Shown: one piece after another, positions 45,210-54,293 of the stretch
How positions within the stretch are numbered: position 1 is the stretch's first letter
Layout: each line of letters opens with the position of its first letter
Source: Algibacter_G agarivorans
GTDB lineage: Bacteria > Bacteroidota > Bacteroidia > Flavobacteriales > Flavobacteriaceae
DNA: 64,000 nucleotides
Direction of reading: 5' to 3'
Assembly: GCF_039543245.1 (NCBI RefSeq)
Contig: NZ_BAABJJ010000008.1
Span: 1 to 64,000 of the forward strand
Position numbers and translations under genes: made by a program
Notes under the pieces: generated by a model
The model's input: the letters and a program-made list of their open reading frames with translations, nothing else
The model's database searches: none
What the model was told of the DNA's origin: nothing

Positions 45210-46076
45210 TTATCCTCTTCTTTTAAAATAGCCCAATAACTTTTTTACATAGCTTTCATCAACTCGACAATCAATCGCTCCCGCACCAGATTTTGTAAAG
45301 CTTTCTTTGTAATACTTCACTTTTTCATGATAGAATTTGCCATAATTACGTCTTACCTTTTTCGAAGATGTATTTACCAGCATGAGTTCCCCTGTTTCTT
45401 CATCTTGCATTTGCACCATCCCAAGGTTTGGAATTTCGGTTTCATACTTGTCATAAACTCGAATGCCCGTAACATCGTGCTTACGTGAAACAATTTTCAT
45501 GGTTTGATGATAATCGTCGGCTATAAAGTCAGACAATACAAATACAATAGCCTTTTTCTTCATTACGTTTTGCATGAATTTTAAAGCTTCTGCTAAATTG
45601 GTTTGTCTACTTTCTGGATGAAATTCAATTAATTCTCGAATAATTCGTAATACATGTGAACGTCCTTTTTTTGGCGGAATATACAATTCCACTTTATCTG
45701 AAAATAAAATCAGTCCTATCTTATCATTATTCTGTGTTGCTGAAAATGCTAAAGTTGCAGCTATTTCAGTAACAACTTCATTTTTAAATTGCTGTTTAGT
45801 ACCAAATAATTCAGAACCCGAAACATCAACCATAAGCATCATGGTTAATTCTCGTTCTTCCTCAAAAACTTTTACGTAAGGCTCATTATAACGTGCAGTA
45901 ACATTCCAGTCTATACTTCTTACATCATCACCAAACTGATACTGTCGCACTTCACTAAAAGTCATACCTCGTCCTTTAAAGGTTGAATGATATTCGCCTC
46001 CAAAGATATGATCAGACAACCGACGCGTCTTAATCTCTATTTTACGTACTTTTTTTAGTAATTCTTTAGTATCCAT
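45210..46076 (-). CDS. DUF58-domain protein of the MoxR/Bat operon
   Basis: 288 residues from the ATG at 46076 (MDTKELLKKVRKIEIKTRRL); codons upstream to 46133 fall in a repeat-rich AT tract and are unlikely to be coding. The DUF58 block (GRGMTFSEVRQYQFGDDVRSIDWNVTAR) is complete, followed by a degenerate VWA fold (MLMVDVSGSELFGTK). Cytosolic, probably linking the MoxR ATPase to the membrane VWA proteins. Confidence 0.92.
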   Translation of the reverse strand: MDTKELLKKVRKIEIKTRRLSDHIFGGEYHSTFKGRGMTFSEVRQYQFGDDVRSIDWNVTARYNEPYVKVFEEERELTMMLMVDVSGSELFGTKQQFKNEVVTEIAATLAFSATQNNDKIGLILFSDKVELYIPPKKGRSHVLRIIRELIEFHPESRQTNLAEALKFMQNVMKKKAIVFVLSDFIADDYHQTMKIVSRKHDVTGIRVYDKYETEIPNLGMVQMQDEETGELMLVNTSSKKVRRNYGKFYHEKVKYYKESFTKSGAGAIDCRVDESYVKKLLGYFKRRG

Positions 46077-46166
46077 GTTTTGATTTACGATTATAGATTT
46101 TTGATTTACGATTTCTCGAATCGAAAAAATCACAAATCATAATTTGTCATTCTAAAATCTGAAATT

Positions 46167-47168
46167 CTATGGTACCTCTATCTCATTAACTATTTTATTG
46201 ATGATGTCTTCTGAAGTTACATTTTCGGCTTCAGCTTCATAAGTAATACCTATTCTGTGCCTTAACACATCATAAACTACGGCACGTACATCCTCTGGAA
46301 TTACATAACCACGACGCTTAATAAAGGCATAACATTTAGCTGCAGTTGCTAAATTGATGCTTCCACGGGGTGATGCGCCAAATGAAATCAATGGTTTTAA
46401 ATCAGGAAGTCTATATTTTTCTGGGTAACGTGTAGCGAATATAATATCCAGTATATATTTTTCAATTTTTTCATCCATGTACACCTCGCGAACAGCTTCT
46501 TGGGCTTTTAATATTTGAGATACAGATACCACAGAATTTACTTTATCCCAAGCCCCTTTAAGGTTAGCTCTCATAATGAGTTGTTCTTCATCAATTTTAG
46601 GATAATCAATAACTGTTTTTAGCATAAAACGGTCTACCTGAGCTTCTGGCAAAGGGTATGTTCCTTCTTGCTCAACTGGATTTTGCGTTGCCATAACTAA
46701 AAATGGTTTGTCTAACTTAAAAGTTTCATCACCAATAGTTACTTGCTTTTCTTGCATGGCTTCTAATAAAGCCGACTGCACTTTTGCTGGAGCTCTATTA
46801 ATCTCATCTGCTAATACAAAGTTTGCAAAAATGGGCCCCTTTTTTATAGAAAAATCATTAACCTTCATATTATAGATTAATGTCCCTGTAACATCTGCAG
46901 GTAATAAATCTGGTGTAAACTGGATTCTACTAAAACTTCCGTCCACAGCCTGTGCCAAGGTATTAATAGCTAATGTTTTTGCTAATCCAGGAACACCTTC
47001 TAACAAAATGTGCCCTTGTCCTAATAAACCAATAAGCAAACGTTCTACCATATGCTTTTGACCTACTATAACTTTATTCATTTCTAGCATCAGTAAATCA
47101 ACAAAAGCACTTTCCTTTTCAATTTTCTCGTTAATCGTCTTAATATCAATTACACCTGTTTCTTCCAT
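46167..47168 (-). CDS. MoxR-family AAA+ ATPase
   Basis: 333-residue ATPase heading the Bat operon. Walker A is GVPGLAKT (residues 58-65), Walker B VLADEINRAPAK, sensor 1 VMATQNPVEQEGTYPLPEAQ, and an arginine-finger/sensor 2 region GASPRGSINL. MoxR proteins act as chaperones for VWA-domain partners, here BatA/BatB. It is separated from the DUF58 gene by 90 bases of AT-rich ACGATTT-type repeats. Confidence 0.95.
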   Translation of the reverse strand: MEETGVIDIKTINEKIEKESAFVDLLMLEMNKVIVGQKHMVERLLIGLLGQGHILLEGVPGLAKTLAINTLAQAVDGSFSRIQFTPDLLPADVTGTLIYNMKVNDFSIKKGPIFANFVLADEINRAPAKVQSALLEAMQEKQVTIGDETFKLDKPFLVMATQNPVEQEGTYPLPEAQVDRFMLKTVIDYPKIDEEQLIMRANLKGAWDKVNSVVSVSQILKAQEAVREVYMDEKIEKYILDIIFATRYPEKYRLPDLKPLISFGASPRGSINLATAAKCYAFIKRRGYVIPEDVRAVVYDVLRHRIGITYEAEAENVTSEDIINKIVNEIEVP

Positions 47169-47345
47169 TATTTTTATAATTTAAAAGCCCGAATATACAG
47201 TCCTTATTTGAGCATTGCAAATTGTTAAAATTTTTATTGATACCATGTTAAAAATTGGTTAAAAAAAAGAATAAATACAACGATTTCGGCGTTTAACGTA
47301 TAATTATGATAACTTTATCTTAAATGTGATTTTATCTTTAAAAAC

Positions 47346-47375
47346 AAAGCGCAATACCTTTCGATATTGCGCTTT
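47346..47375 (-). terminator. Hairpin terminator after the DUF4382 lipoprotein gene
   Basis: AAAGCGCAATA, 8-base loop, TATTGCGCTTT: a perfect 11-bp stem immediately downstream of the minus-strand gene ending at 47398. It may also block antisense transcription into moxR. Confidence 0.7.
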
Positions 47376-47397
47376 GCATTTAAAAATATATTTATTA

Positions 47398-48501
47398 TTA
47401 TTCCAAAACTAAAGTAGTATTTACAATTTCCTCTTCAGCTGGTTCTAAAGTAATCAAGAATTCTTGTGCAACATACCCAATAGCACCTATAGTTACTGTA
47501 TAATCATTAGGCGCAACTCCTTCAATAATATATTCTCCACTAGCATTGGTTTCTATACTTGTTGAAGCATCATCATTTATAGATACAGTTGCAACAATTC
47601 CATTATCTAAACCGGATACTGTACCACTTATTTTACCAGGTTTAAGCATAAGTTCAATTGGGTCTGTAATGGTTGTAGTTTCTCCATTGGTAACTAAAAC
47701 ATCTATTGCGCTTCCATAGGCGTAGTCTGATTCTTCATCAATTGGCATTGCTATAACTTCATAGGTTCCTGCAGGAACGCCCCAAAGGGCAAATGCTCCT
47801 GTAACTTCATCGGTGTATGCGGTAATAACAAAATCATCTTCGATTTCTGGCGTTCCTTTATCATCAATCAATACAGATACAATACTTGAAACATTGTTTG
47901 GAGAAACCGACCCTTTAATAATTCCTGAACTGGCTTCTGCACTTACATAAAGTACAGGTTTCAAAATAATATTACCCGAGTTACCTGCATGTACGATTGA
48001 TTTTTCAACATCAAAGTCTAGTACAAAATCATATGTAAAACCCTCTTCAATTAAAGTATTAACTTTAAGTTTTAAGCCAGACTGTTGAGCACTTGGAGTT
48101 TTTAGGTCGAACGCTTCGCTTTCATTATTTTCTCCTTCTATAACTATTGTGTTCCCATCACCTAGCACCAACCTCATTTGACTTAAAGTACCTGCTGGAA
48201 TTGGAAATCTTTCAACTAAAACTTTACTAAAACCGCCAGTAAAATCCAGCAAATTAACTGTTTCATTATTAGCTTCAAGTGATAACCATCCGTTATCATC
48301 ATCATTGTCATCATCCATTTTAATCATAACGTCAATAATTTCAACATTAACAGCTTCATAATCTCCTGGAGCATCTACTAATCTTATCGAAATCGTTGAA
48401 GCTTCTTTAGCTGCATCACTTGATTTATTGTCATCACAGGACATTAAAAATGTGAGAACTAATAGCGGAAAAATTAATTTTAGTTTTTTCAAAGTTTTCA
48501 T
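47398..48501 (-). CDS. DUF4382 lipoprotein with carboxypeptidase-regulatory-like domains
   Basis: 367 residues. SPII signal (LLVLTFLMSCDDN), then a DUF4382 domain (ISIRLVDAPGDYEAVNVEII, to about residue 185). Two CarboxypepD_reg-like beta domains follow (GIIKGSVSPNNVSS...; GKISGTVSGLDNGIVATVSI... with ASGEYIIEGVAPNDYTV). Probably an outer-membrane or periplasmic protein with a binding or structural role; no enzyme motif seen. Stand-alone and divergent from the SDR gene. Confidence 0.85.
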   Translation of the reverse strand: MKTLKKLKLIFPLLVLTFLMSCDDNKSSDAAKEASTISIRLVDAPGDYEAVNVEIIDVMIKMDDDNDDDNGWLSLEANNETVNLLDFTGGFSKVLVERFPIPAGTLSQMRLVLGDGNTIVIEGENNESEAFDLKTPSAQQSGLKLKVNTLIEEGFTYDFVLDFDVEKSIVHAGNSGNIILKPVLYVSAEASSGIIKGSVSPNNVSSIVSVLIDDKGTPEIEDDFVITAYTDEVTGAFALWGVPAGTYEVIAMPIDEESDYAYGSAIDVLVTNGETTTITDPIELMLKPGKISGTVSGLDNGIVATVSINDDASTSIETNASGEYIIEGVAPNDYTVTIGAIGYVAQEFLITLEPAEEEIVNTTLVLE

Positions 48502-48707
48502 TTTTTTTTATTTTTAAGTTTATACATCTTATTTACGAAGGTTTAGTCAGTTTAGACTAATCCATTTACCATTTTGTGAAAGATTTTTTTAATTATCGTT
48601 TACCACAATAATAAAATATTATCGTGGTTTTTAAGTATTTTTATACGTGAATTACAAAAAAAAGCATATAACCTGTAATCTCTAAAAAATCAAAGAACTA
48701 AAATATA

Positions 48708-49460
48708 ATGAAAAAGACCGCCCTAATTACTGGAGCAACAAGTGGTATAGGAGAAGCCACTGCTTATGAGTTTGCAAAACAAGGTATTAACTTAGTACTC
48801 TGTGGAAGACGCTTAGAACGCCTAAACACCATACAAAAAGCTTTAGAACGCTTAACCGATGTGTATATTTTAAATTTTGATGTTCGCAATAAAAAAGAAG
48901 CATTTAAAGCAATAGAGTCGCTACCGGACAAATTTAAAAACATTGATATCCTGATAAACAATGCAGGAAATGCTCATGGTTTAGACCCAATAAACGAAGG
49001 CAGTATTGATGATTGGGATGCCATGATGGATATCAATGTAAAGGGATTGCTGTATGTAAGTAAAGCTATTATCCCACAAATGACGGACCAGAAATCTGGA
49101 CATATTATAAATATTGGTTCTTCCGCAGGAAAAGAAGTATATCCAAAAGGCAATGTGTATTGCGCCAGCAAACATGCTGTTTTAGCAATTACCGAAGGCA
49201 TGCGTATTGATTTAAACCCCTATGGAATTAAAGTAGGGGCTATAAATCCCGGTCTGGTAGAAACCGAATTTTCTCAAGTGCGTTTTAAAGGCGATAAAAT
49301 GGCGGACTCCGTATACAAAGGTTTTAAAGCACTACAAGCTAAAGATATTGCTGAAGTTATCTATTTTGTAGTATCAAGACCAGCTCATGTTAATATTGCC
49401 GATGTTTTGATGTTTTGTACGGCACAGGCTAACTCAACACTAGTAAAGAAATCTTTGTAG
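48708..49460 (+). CDS. SDR-family NAD(P)-dependent oxidoreductase
   Basis: 250 residues. Classical short-chain dehydrogenase: cofactor motif TGATSGIGEATAYEF, NNAGNAHG, and the catalytic Ser-Tyr-Lys in NIGSSAGKEVYPKGNVYCASKHAV. It resembles YdfG/3-hydroxy-acid dehydrogenases, but the substrate is not certain. The last eight codons form one arm of a long perfect hairpin. Divergent from the DUF4382 gene by 206 bases. Confidence 0.92.
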   Translation: MKKTALITGATSGIGEATAYEFAKQGINLVLCGRRLERLNTIQKALERLTDVYILNFDVRNKKEAFKAIESLPDKFKNIDILINNAGNAHGLDPINEGSIDDWDAMMDINVKGLLYVSKAIIPQMTDQKSGHIINIGSSAGKEVYPKGNVYCASKHAVLAITEGMRIDLNPYGIKVGAINPGLVETEFSQVRFKGDKMADSVYKGFKALQAKDIAEVIYFVVSRPAHVNIADVLMFCTAQANSTLVKKSL

Positions 49461-49480
49461 ATTTCTTTACTAGTGTTGAG
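49433..49480 (+). terminator. 22-bp perfect hairpin over the SDR stop codon
   Basis: Arms 49433-49454 and 49459-49480 are exact reverse complements (start CTCAACACTAG, end CTAGTGTTGAG), with loop TTGT. The stop TAG (49458-49460) lies at the loop edge. An AT-rich tail with short T-runs follows, so it may act as a terminator or as an mRNA-stabilising 3' end. Confidence 0.7.
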
Positions 49481-49512
49481 CATTATTTATTTTTATTATT
49501 TATTCAAGTAAT

Positions 49513-49900
49513 ATGGCACATTACAGTTCGTTTGAAAATTTAGAAGTTTATAAAGAGGCTACCATTTTTTGTGATGATATTTGGGAGATAATTGTAAATA
49601 CTTCTCTCAACAAAGACTATAAATTAAGAGAACAAATAAATGGTTCGTCAGGTTCTGTAATGGATAATATTGCTGAAGGCTTTGGAAGAGGTGGTAATAA
49701 AATTCATTATGTTTTTGAGTTACTCTAGAGGTTCTTGTAGTGAAAGTAAAGCTCAATTGTTAAGATGTTATAGAAGAAATCATATTGATGAAATAACTTA
49801 TCAAAAATTAAATACTAAAGCTGAAGAACTTATTAATCAACTTTCAAAATTCATGAATTATTTAAAAAACTCAAATCGCAAGGGGCCTAAATTTGATTAG
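49513..49900 (+). pseudogene. Four-helix-bundle (S23/IVP-type) gene with a frameshift
   Basis: The first frame (49513-49728) gives FENLEVYKEATIFCDDIWEI and DNIAEGFGRGGNK, the hallmark of the 23S rRNA-intervening-sequence four-helix-bundle family. From about 49702 the homology continues in the +1 frame (FIMFLSYSRGSCSESKAQL ... KFMNYLKNSNRKGPKFD) to 49900. At NK the bases AATAAAATTC look like a 2-base deletion (or one extra A). Combined, the chain would be about 128 residues, normal for the family. No intervening rRNA sequence is seen here. It is either a pseudogene or a read error. Confidence 0.8.
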
Positions 49901-49943
49901 ACTTGAATAAAAAAATAATAATGAACAATAGACAATATCTTAA

Positions 49944-51077
49944 ATGATTAACAAACGCCTACTCATAAAACACTTACTAGCTCATAATGATGAGAACAGT
50001 TTTTATGACAAAAAGCGAAAAATTGATATTAGTTATAAGGAAGGAAAAGCTAAGTTTTTAAAGCATATTTGTGCGCTTTCGAACAGCAACCCTAAAAACA
50101 ATTCGTACATTGTTATTGGGGTTGAAGATGAGGACAACACTATTATTGGAGTCGATTTTTTTGATGATAGTAAAATACAGAACCTCATCAATGCGTATTT
50201 AAGTCATCCGCCCATTGTTCAATATGAAAACATTCCGTTTCCTCATTTACCAGACGATAAGGTTGTTGGTTTAGTAACCATTAGACCTACTGGAAAAATC
50301 ACGTCTCTCAGAAAAAACATCTGGAAATATTATGGAGGTTCTGTGTTTTTCAGAGATGGCAGCATGAGCATGCCCAAAGTTTTTGATATTGAAATAAAAG
50401 ATGTGAACTCTAAAATTGTTGAAGCCATTGAAAAAAATGCGCAAAATAATATAGAGCATACTTTAAATGGCGTGTTCGATTTTATGAATAACCGAAAAGA
50501 TTTTAATGCTCAGTACAAAGTTTTTAAAGAGTATTTTGTGGTGTGTTGGGCCGGGCAAAAAAAGACTGTAAAAAAAGAGGTGTTCTTTTCTAGAGTTGAT
50601 ATAGAATTGATTAACGAGCAAGTACGCCTGTTCTTCTCGACCTTAGATGAAGTATCAATTTCGCTTGACGATGACAATTTTAAAATTATTGAATATGTTA
50701 ATCTAGGGCTTCAAGGCTCTAACAAATATTACCCATTAGAAGAAACTATTATTAGTTTTGAAGACAATGCCCAATACAATATAGAAACAAAACTTTTATT
50801 TGAACCACCACAATTTGATAAAAAAGTACTGCATCATATTTACAATACCAATAATGCTATTTTAGAAAAACTTAAAAAAGGGTTTTCACTTACTAAAAGA
50901 GAAACCTTAGATTTAAAAAACTTACCAGCTACTTATCTGATTTGTTACCTTAACTTATTCCATGAAGCTATTGATAAATTGAATGAATCAAAAACATATT
51001 TGAAAGCTTATAGCCCTGAAATATATAGTTTATATAAAGAATCTTTAAGAATTTTAAGAAAAGTGAAATACAGTTAA
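49944..51077 (+). CDS. AlbA_2-domain (Schlafen-like) ATP-binding protein
   Basis: 377 residues. The N-terminal 150 residues form an AlbA_2 domain: ISYKEGKAKFLKHICALSNS, NNSYIVIGVEDEDNTIIGVD and KYYGGSVFFRDGSMSMPK. The C-terminal two thirds is a helical region with no recognised motif. Such proteins are common in Flavobacteriaceae; the function is unknown, though related AlbA_2 proteins occur as transcriptional regulators and in some defence loci. 43 bases after the frameshifted four-helix-bundle gene. A hairpin terminator follows. Confidence 0.78.
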   Translation: MINKRLLIKHLLAHNDENSFYDKKRKIDISYKEGKAKFLKHICALSNSNPKNNSYIVIGVEDEDNTIIGVDFFDDSKIQNLINAYLSHPPIVQYENIPFPHLPDDKVVGLVTIRPTGKITSLRKNIWKYYGGSVFFRDGSMSMPKVFDIEIKDVNSKIVEAIEKNAQNNIEHTLNGVFDFMNNRKDFNAQYKVFKEYFVVCWAGQKKTVKKEVFFSRVDIELINEQVRLFFSTLDEVSISLDDDNFKIIEYVNLGLQGSNKYYPLEETIISFEDNAQYNIETKLLFEPPQFDKKVLHHIYNTNNAILEKLKKGFSLTKRETLDLKNLPATYLICYLNLFHEAIDKLNESKTYLKAYSPEIYSLYKESLRILRKVKYS

Positions 51078-51169
51078 CATTTGTTAATAATTTAACCTTA
51101 AGTTAACTTTAAAATTTTTTTTTGTTAGATAAAAGAGTCATTTTTGCACCGCTATTAATCATTTTAATT

Positions 51170-51213
51170 AAACCTTGTGCCCCAAATCGTAAAGATTGGT
51201 TCAAGGTTTTTTT
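51170..51213 (+). terminator. Terminator after the AlbA_2 gene
   Basis: AAACCTTG...CAAGGTTTTTTT closes an inner CCAAATC/GATTGG stem, giving a long two-part hairpin with a 7-T run. Confidence 0.72.
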
Positions 51214-51249
51214 CATGTCTAAATTTTATTCTAAAAGTATATATTAAAA

Positions 51250-51415
51250 CTATGCTTGCGTTAGGGATTACAGCGGCATCCTTTTTAAAATGGGATAGTA
51301 CTAAAAACTCCCTTTCAAGTAAACAATAAACAAATAGCCACGTCGCTCACTCCTCGCTGTGACGTTTTAAAAAGATATAGCGGAAAGCCCGACCCTTGCG
51401 GTAACGCCCAAATTA
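51250..51415. repeat. Dispersed intergenic element copy C
   Basis: GCGTTAGGGATTACAGCGGC (from about 51253) opens and AGCGGAAAGCCCGACCC...GCGGTAACGCCCAAA closes this copy, which ends immediately before the DUF1501 stop. The middle holds a CACGTCGCTCACTCC...GCTGTGACGT tract. No gene lies between 51078 and 51417. Confidence 0.65.
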
Positions 51416-51417
51416 TT

Positions 51418-52608
51418 TTATATAAAATCGAGTTGTTTGAATGATTTATTTAAGATTTTTTCATCATTAACATCTAGCCATTTATTTAGAACCGTTGCGT
51501 ATATCGTTCTAAAATCTATTTCAAATTTTAAATCGCCATTATCGTCTAAATCACTTAAACTGGCCATCTTATTATACAAGCCTTGTTCTTTTAATTGGTC
51601 GCCTATGATGAACACGTTATTTGCTGTACCATGGTCTGTACCAACACTTGCATTTTGTTTTACACGTCGCCCAAATTCCGAAAAAGTTAAAATTAAAGTA
51701 TCTTTAAAGGTGTCATTATCTTTTAAATCTTGGACAAAAGCCTCCATACCATCCGCATAATTTTTCAATAATCTTTTTTGAGTATTCAGTTGGTTTACAT
51801 GGGTATCAAAACCATTTAATGACCCATAAAACACTTTGGTATCTATGCCTGAATTAATAAATTGTGCTGTAGTTTTTAATTGTTTTCCAAAGGGATTATT
51901 TGGATACTCTATGCTAGTTGAAACCGTTTTACTAGTTTCATAAATATATTTAGCTGAAGATTGAGCAGCAATCATAGACTTGTATAAATAACCCAAATTA
52001 TGCTCGCTTAAATGCACATCATTTTGATGGTTATGGATGTTCTTGAAATACGGGTCTTTCGATAAATTATAAAAAGCTTTTGGGTCTTGAGTTGCAATAG
52101 CGTTCATGGTTTCTCCTTTCATGGCTAACGATAAACTTTCGTCAATTTCAATAGCGCTATGCGGATGTTTCCCATAATGGTCTAAATAACGTCCTAACCA
52201 TCCACTTTGCAAATACTTATCTGAATCTGTAGCGGTTTGCCAAATATCCATAGACCTAAAATGCGACCTAACAGGGTTTGGATATCCTACGTTGTTAATT
52301 ATAGATAAATGACCATCATCATACAAACGCTTTAAAGGGGTTAGATTAGGGTTAAGACCAACTTCATCTGTAAGTTTAATGATATCATTCCTGGGAATTG
52401 CCAAGGTTGGTCGCTCTTTGTAATACAAATCATTTCTAAAAGGAATTACAGTATTTAAACCATCATTTCCGCCAGATAATTGTATGATAACTAATCTTTT
52501 ATAGCCTAAGCTACTACTCGCCACTTGCTCAAAAGCTTTTACAAAACTTGGAACAAAAAACAAGCTACTCGCTAAAGATGACTGTTTTAAAAATTTTCTT
52601 CTGTCCAT
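51418..52608 (-). CDS. DUF1501 secreted protein
   Basis: 396 residues. The N-terminus (MDRRKFLKQSSLASSLFFVP) has a Tat-like pattern with a lysine in the twin-arginine position (RRKF), suggesting export. The family core is visible: LVIIQLSGGNDGLNTVIPF, SGWLGRYLDHYG, NGFDTHVNQLNTQK and TFSEFGRRVKQNASVGTDHG, the last with sulfatase/phosphatase-like metal-site character. The function is not established. It is paired with DUF1800, the usual partner, 89 bases upstream. Confidence 0.9.
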   Translation of the reverse strand: MDRRKFLKQSSLASSLFFVPSFVKAFEQVASSSLGYKRLVIIQLSGGNDGLNTVIPFRNDLYYKERPTLAIPRNDIIKLTDEVGLNPNLTPLKRLYDDGHLSIINNVGYPNPVRSHFRSMDIWQTATDSDKYLQSGWLGRYLDHYGKHPHSAIEIDESLSLAMKGETMNAIATQDPKAFYNLSKDPYFKNIHNHQNDVHLSEHNLGYLYKSMIAAQSSAKYIYETSKTVSTSIEYPNNPFGKQLKTTAQFINSGIDTKVFYGSLNGFDTHVNQLNTQKRLLKNYADGMEAFVQDLKDNDTFKDTLILTFSEFGRRVKQNASVGTDHGTANNVFIIGDQLKEQGLYNKMASLSDLDDNGDLKFEIDFRTIYATVLNKWLDVNDEKILNKSFKQLDFI

Positions 52609-52697
52609 AATTTAGTGTTTGGTTGTCATCAGACTATTATTATAATTTGATTTATTTTTGATGTCATTTTTATTTACTTTTTATGAGATGACCCTAA

Positions 52698-54077
52698 TTA
52701 ACACATTTGATATTCTGGTAACGACATAAGCTGCACACAATACTCTTGTCTTGAGACTTTACTTAACGATTGTAAATATGCGCTGGCACTCTCATTAATA
52801 TTACAGGCCAGTATGTGGTTTTCCAAATCGTTTATGTCCACATTTTTAAACTGATTGTTAAAATAGTTCCAATTGCTTTCTGTTTTAAAGCGTTTTCCAA
52901 AGTTCTTTTTAAACGCCTGTTTTTTCATGTCCATAGCAGCATCAGATGTGCCTGCTTTAGCTTTAGAAATATAGGCATTGTTCAAAATAAGTGATGATAA
53001 TTTTAAACGCATCACAATGGTATTGCTATCAATCCAATTTCTACCTCCTTTCCAACCTGCCACATTTGGTGGGCTCAATAATATCTGACCTAATAATTTT
53101 TGAATGTATAATAACTGCTTTGGGTTTTTAAAATCTACAGGAACCACGTTTTTTATCCCTACCAATAATTCAATAGGCGACTTTATTTTAATGCCTATAT
53201 TTTTTTTATCATAAAACCAATCTGAAAGCATCATATAACGCATCACATTTTCAATATTATAATCTTTATAAAACATATTTGCCATGTTGTTTACATGGTT
53301 TTCGTCTATGGTATCATTAACAAAATACCGATATATTTTTCCACAGATATAAGTTGCACATTGTTTGTTTTCTAAAATGATATCAATAATATCATCACCA
53401 TTAAAATTCCCTGATTTGCCAAAAAATGCTTTGACGCCTTCATCATGTGCTCGTTTTCTAAAAACAAATTCACCCTGTAAATTGTGGCTATAGCCCGTAA
53501 AAGCTCTGGCACTTTCCTTTATATCGTCTTCAGTGTAATTGCCCACACCCAAAGTAAATAACTCCATAAGTTCCCGTGCAAAATTCTCGTTAGGTTTTTG
53601 TTTACGATTTTGCTTGGTGTTTAAATATTTGGTCATCGCTGCTTCTTTTGAAATAGCAACTACAAAGTCTTTAAAGTTTCCTAAAGCATGTGTTCGTAAC
53701 GTATTATGAAACTTTTGACTATACACATAATTATTATCTTGACACACAAAATGATTGGCCCAAAACAAGGTCATTTTTTCTCGCAATAATTCTTTAGGGT
53801 CTGCAAGTCTTTCAATCCAAGCTACATTCAATACCTTAATTTTTTCTCTACTTATTTTTTGAATTTTCATTCTGTTTTCTTTGGACTTTTCATAAGAACC
53901 ACCCATTAAATCATCAAGTTCTGATGTATCTAATGTTAAAGGCGTTGCTTCTTTTGAAGCTCTAAGGAGATTATCAACTACAGCTTTCTTATTTTGTTTG
54001 GAACGTTTTTCGAGTGCGTTTGGTAAAATCCCAAAACCTATGCGCCAATATAAATGCTGAATATGTTTTTGCTTCAT
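52698..54077 (-). CDS. DUF1800 protein
   Basis: 459 residues, mostly helical. Family blocks: HLYWRIGFGILPNALEKRSK, MTLFWANHFVCQDN, ENFARELMELFTLGVGNYTE and LLSPPNVAGWKGGRNWIDSN. It almost always occurs next to DUF1501, as here, and the two probably act together in the periplasm; the pathway is unknown. No clear signal peptide is visible at this start. Divergent from the DAO-family oxidoreductase. Confidence 0.9.
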   Translation of the reverse strand: MKQKHIQHLYWRIGFGILPNALEKRSKQNKKAVVDNLLRASKEATPLTLDTSELDDLMGGSYEKSKENRMKIQKISREKIKVLNVAWIERLADPKELLREKMTLFWANHFVCQDNNYVYSQKFHNTLRTHALGNFKDFVVAISKEAAMTKYLNTKQNRKQKPNENFARELMELFTLGVGNYTEDDIKESARAFTGYSHNLQGEFVFRKRAHDEGVKAFFGKSGNFNGDDIIDIILENKQCATYICGKIYRYFVNDTIDENHVNNMANMFYKDYNIENVMRYMMLSDWFYDKKNIGIKIKSPIELLVGIKNVVPVDFKNPKQLLYIQKLLGQILLSPPNVAGWKGGRNWIDSNTIVMRLKLSSLILNNAYISKAKAGTSDAAMDMKKQAFKKNFGKRFKTESNWNYFNNQFKNVDINDLENHILACNINESASAYLQSLSKVSRQEYCVQLMSLPEYQMC

Positions 54078-54203
54078 CTTGATGAATTATTTTGCAATTA
54101 TCAATTACTAGTAATAACGCTTGTTGTGCATGTTTAGACTTCAAATTATCAAAAAGGTTTAATCTAAACCATGAAAGTACAAAAATTATGTATTGGTAAA
54201 TGG

Positions 54204-54223
54204 CTTGTATCAACTTGTATCAA
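54204..54223. promoter_or_regulatory. Direct repeat CTTGTATCAA x2 in a divergent promoter region
   Basis: Two exact 10-base units in tandem, one helical turn apart, in the 216-base gap between DUF1800 (minus) and the DAO oxidoreductase (plus). This spacing is typical of a protein-binding site, but no regulator is identified. Confidence 0.3.
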
Positions 54224-54293
54224 CCTTAAACTGAACGTAACGCTTCCAATAAAATTTTAAGTATTTTTACAATCATTCAAAAAGAACAAGGCA

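Noticed and set aside
45210..46133. DUF58 start at 46133
   Set aside because: The extra 19 residues come from an AT-rich repeat tract; the ATG at 46076 gives the family start.
53989..54213. 74-residue minus-strand frame overlapping the DUF1800 start
   Set aside because: Overlaps the conserved DUF1800 N-terminus in another frame and has no recognisable domain.
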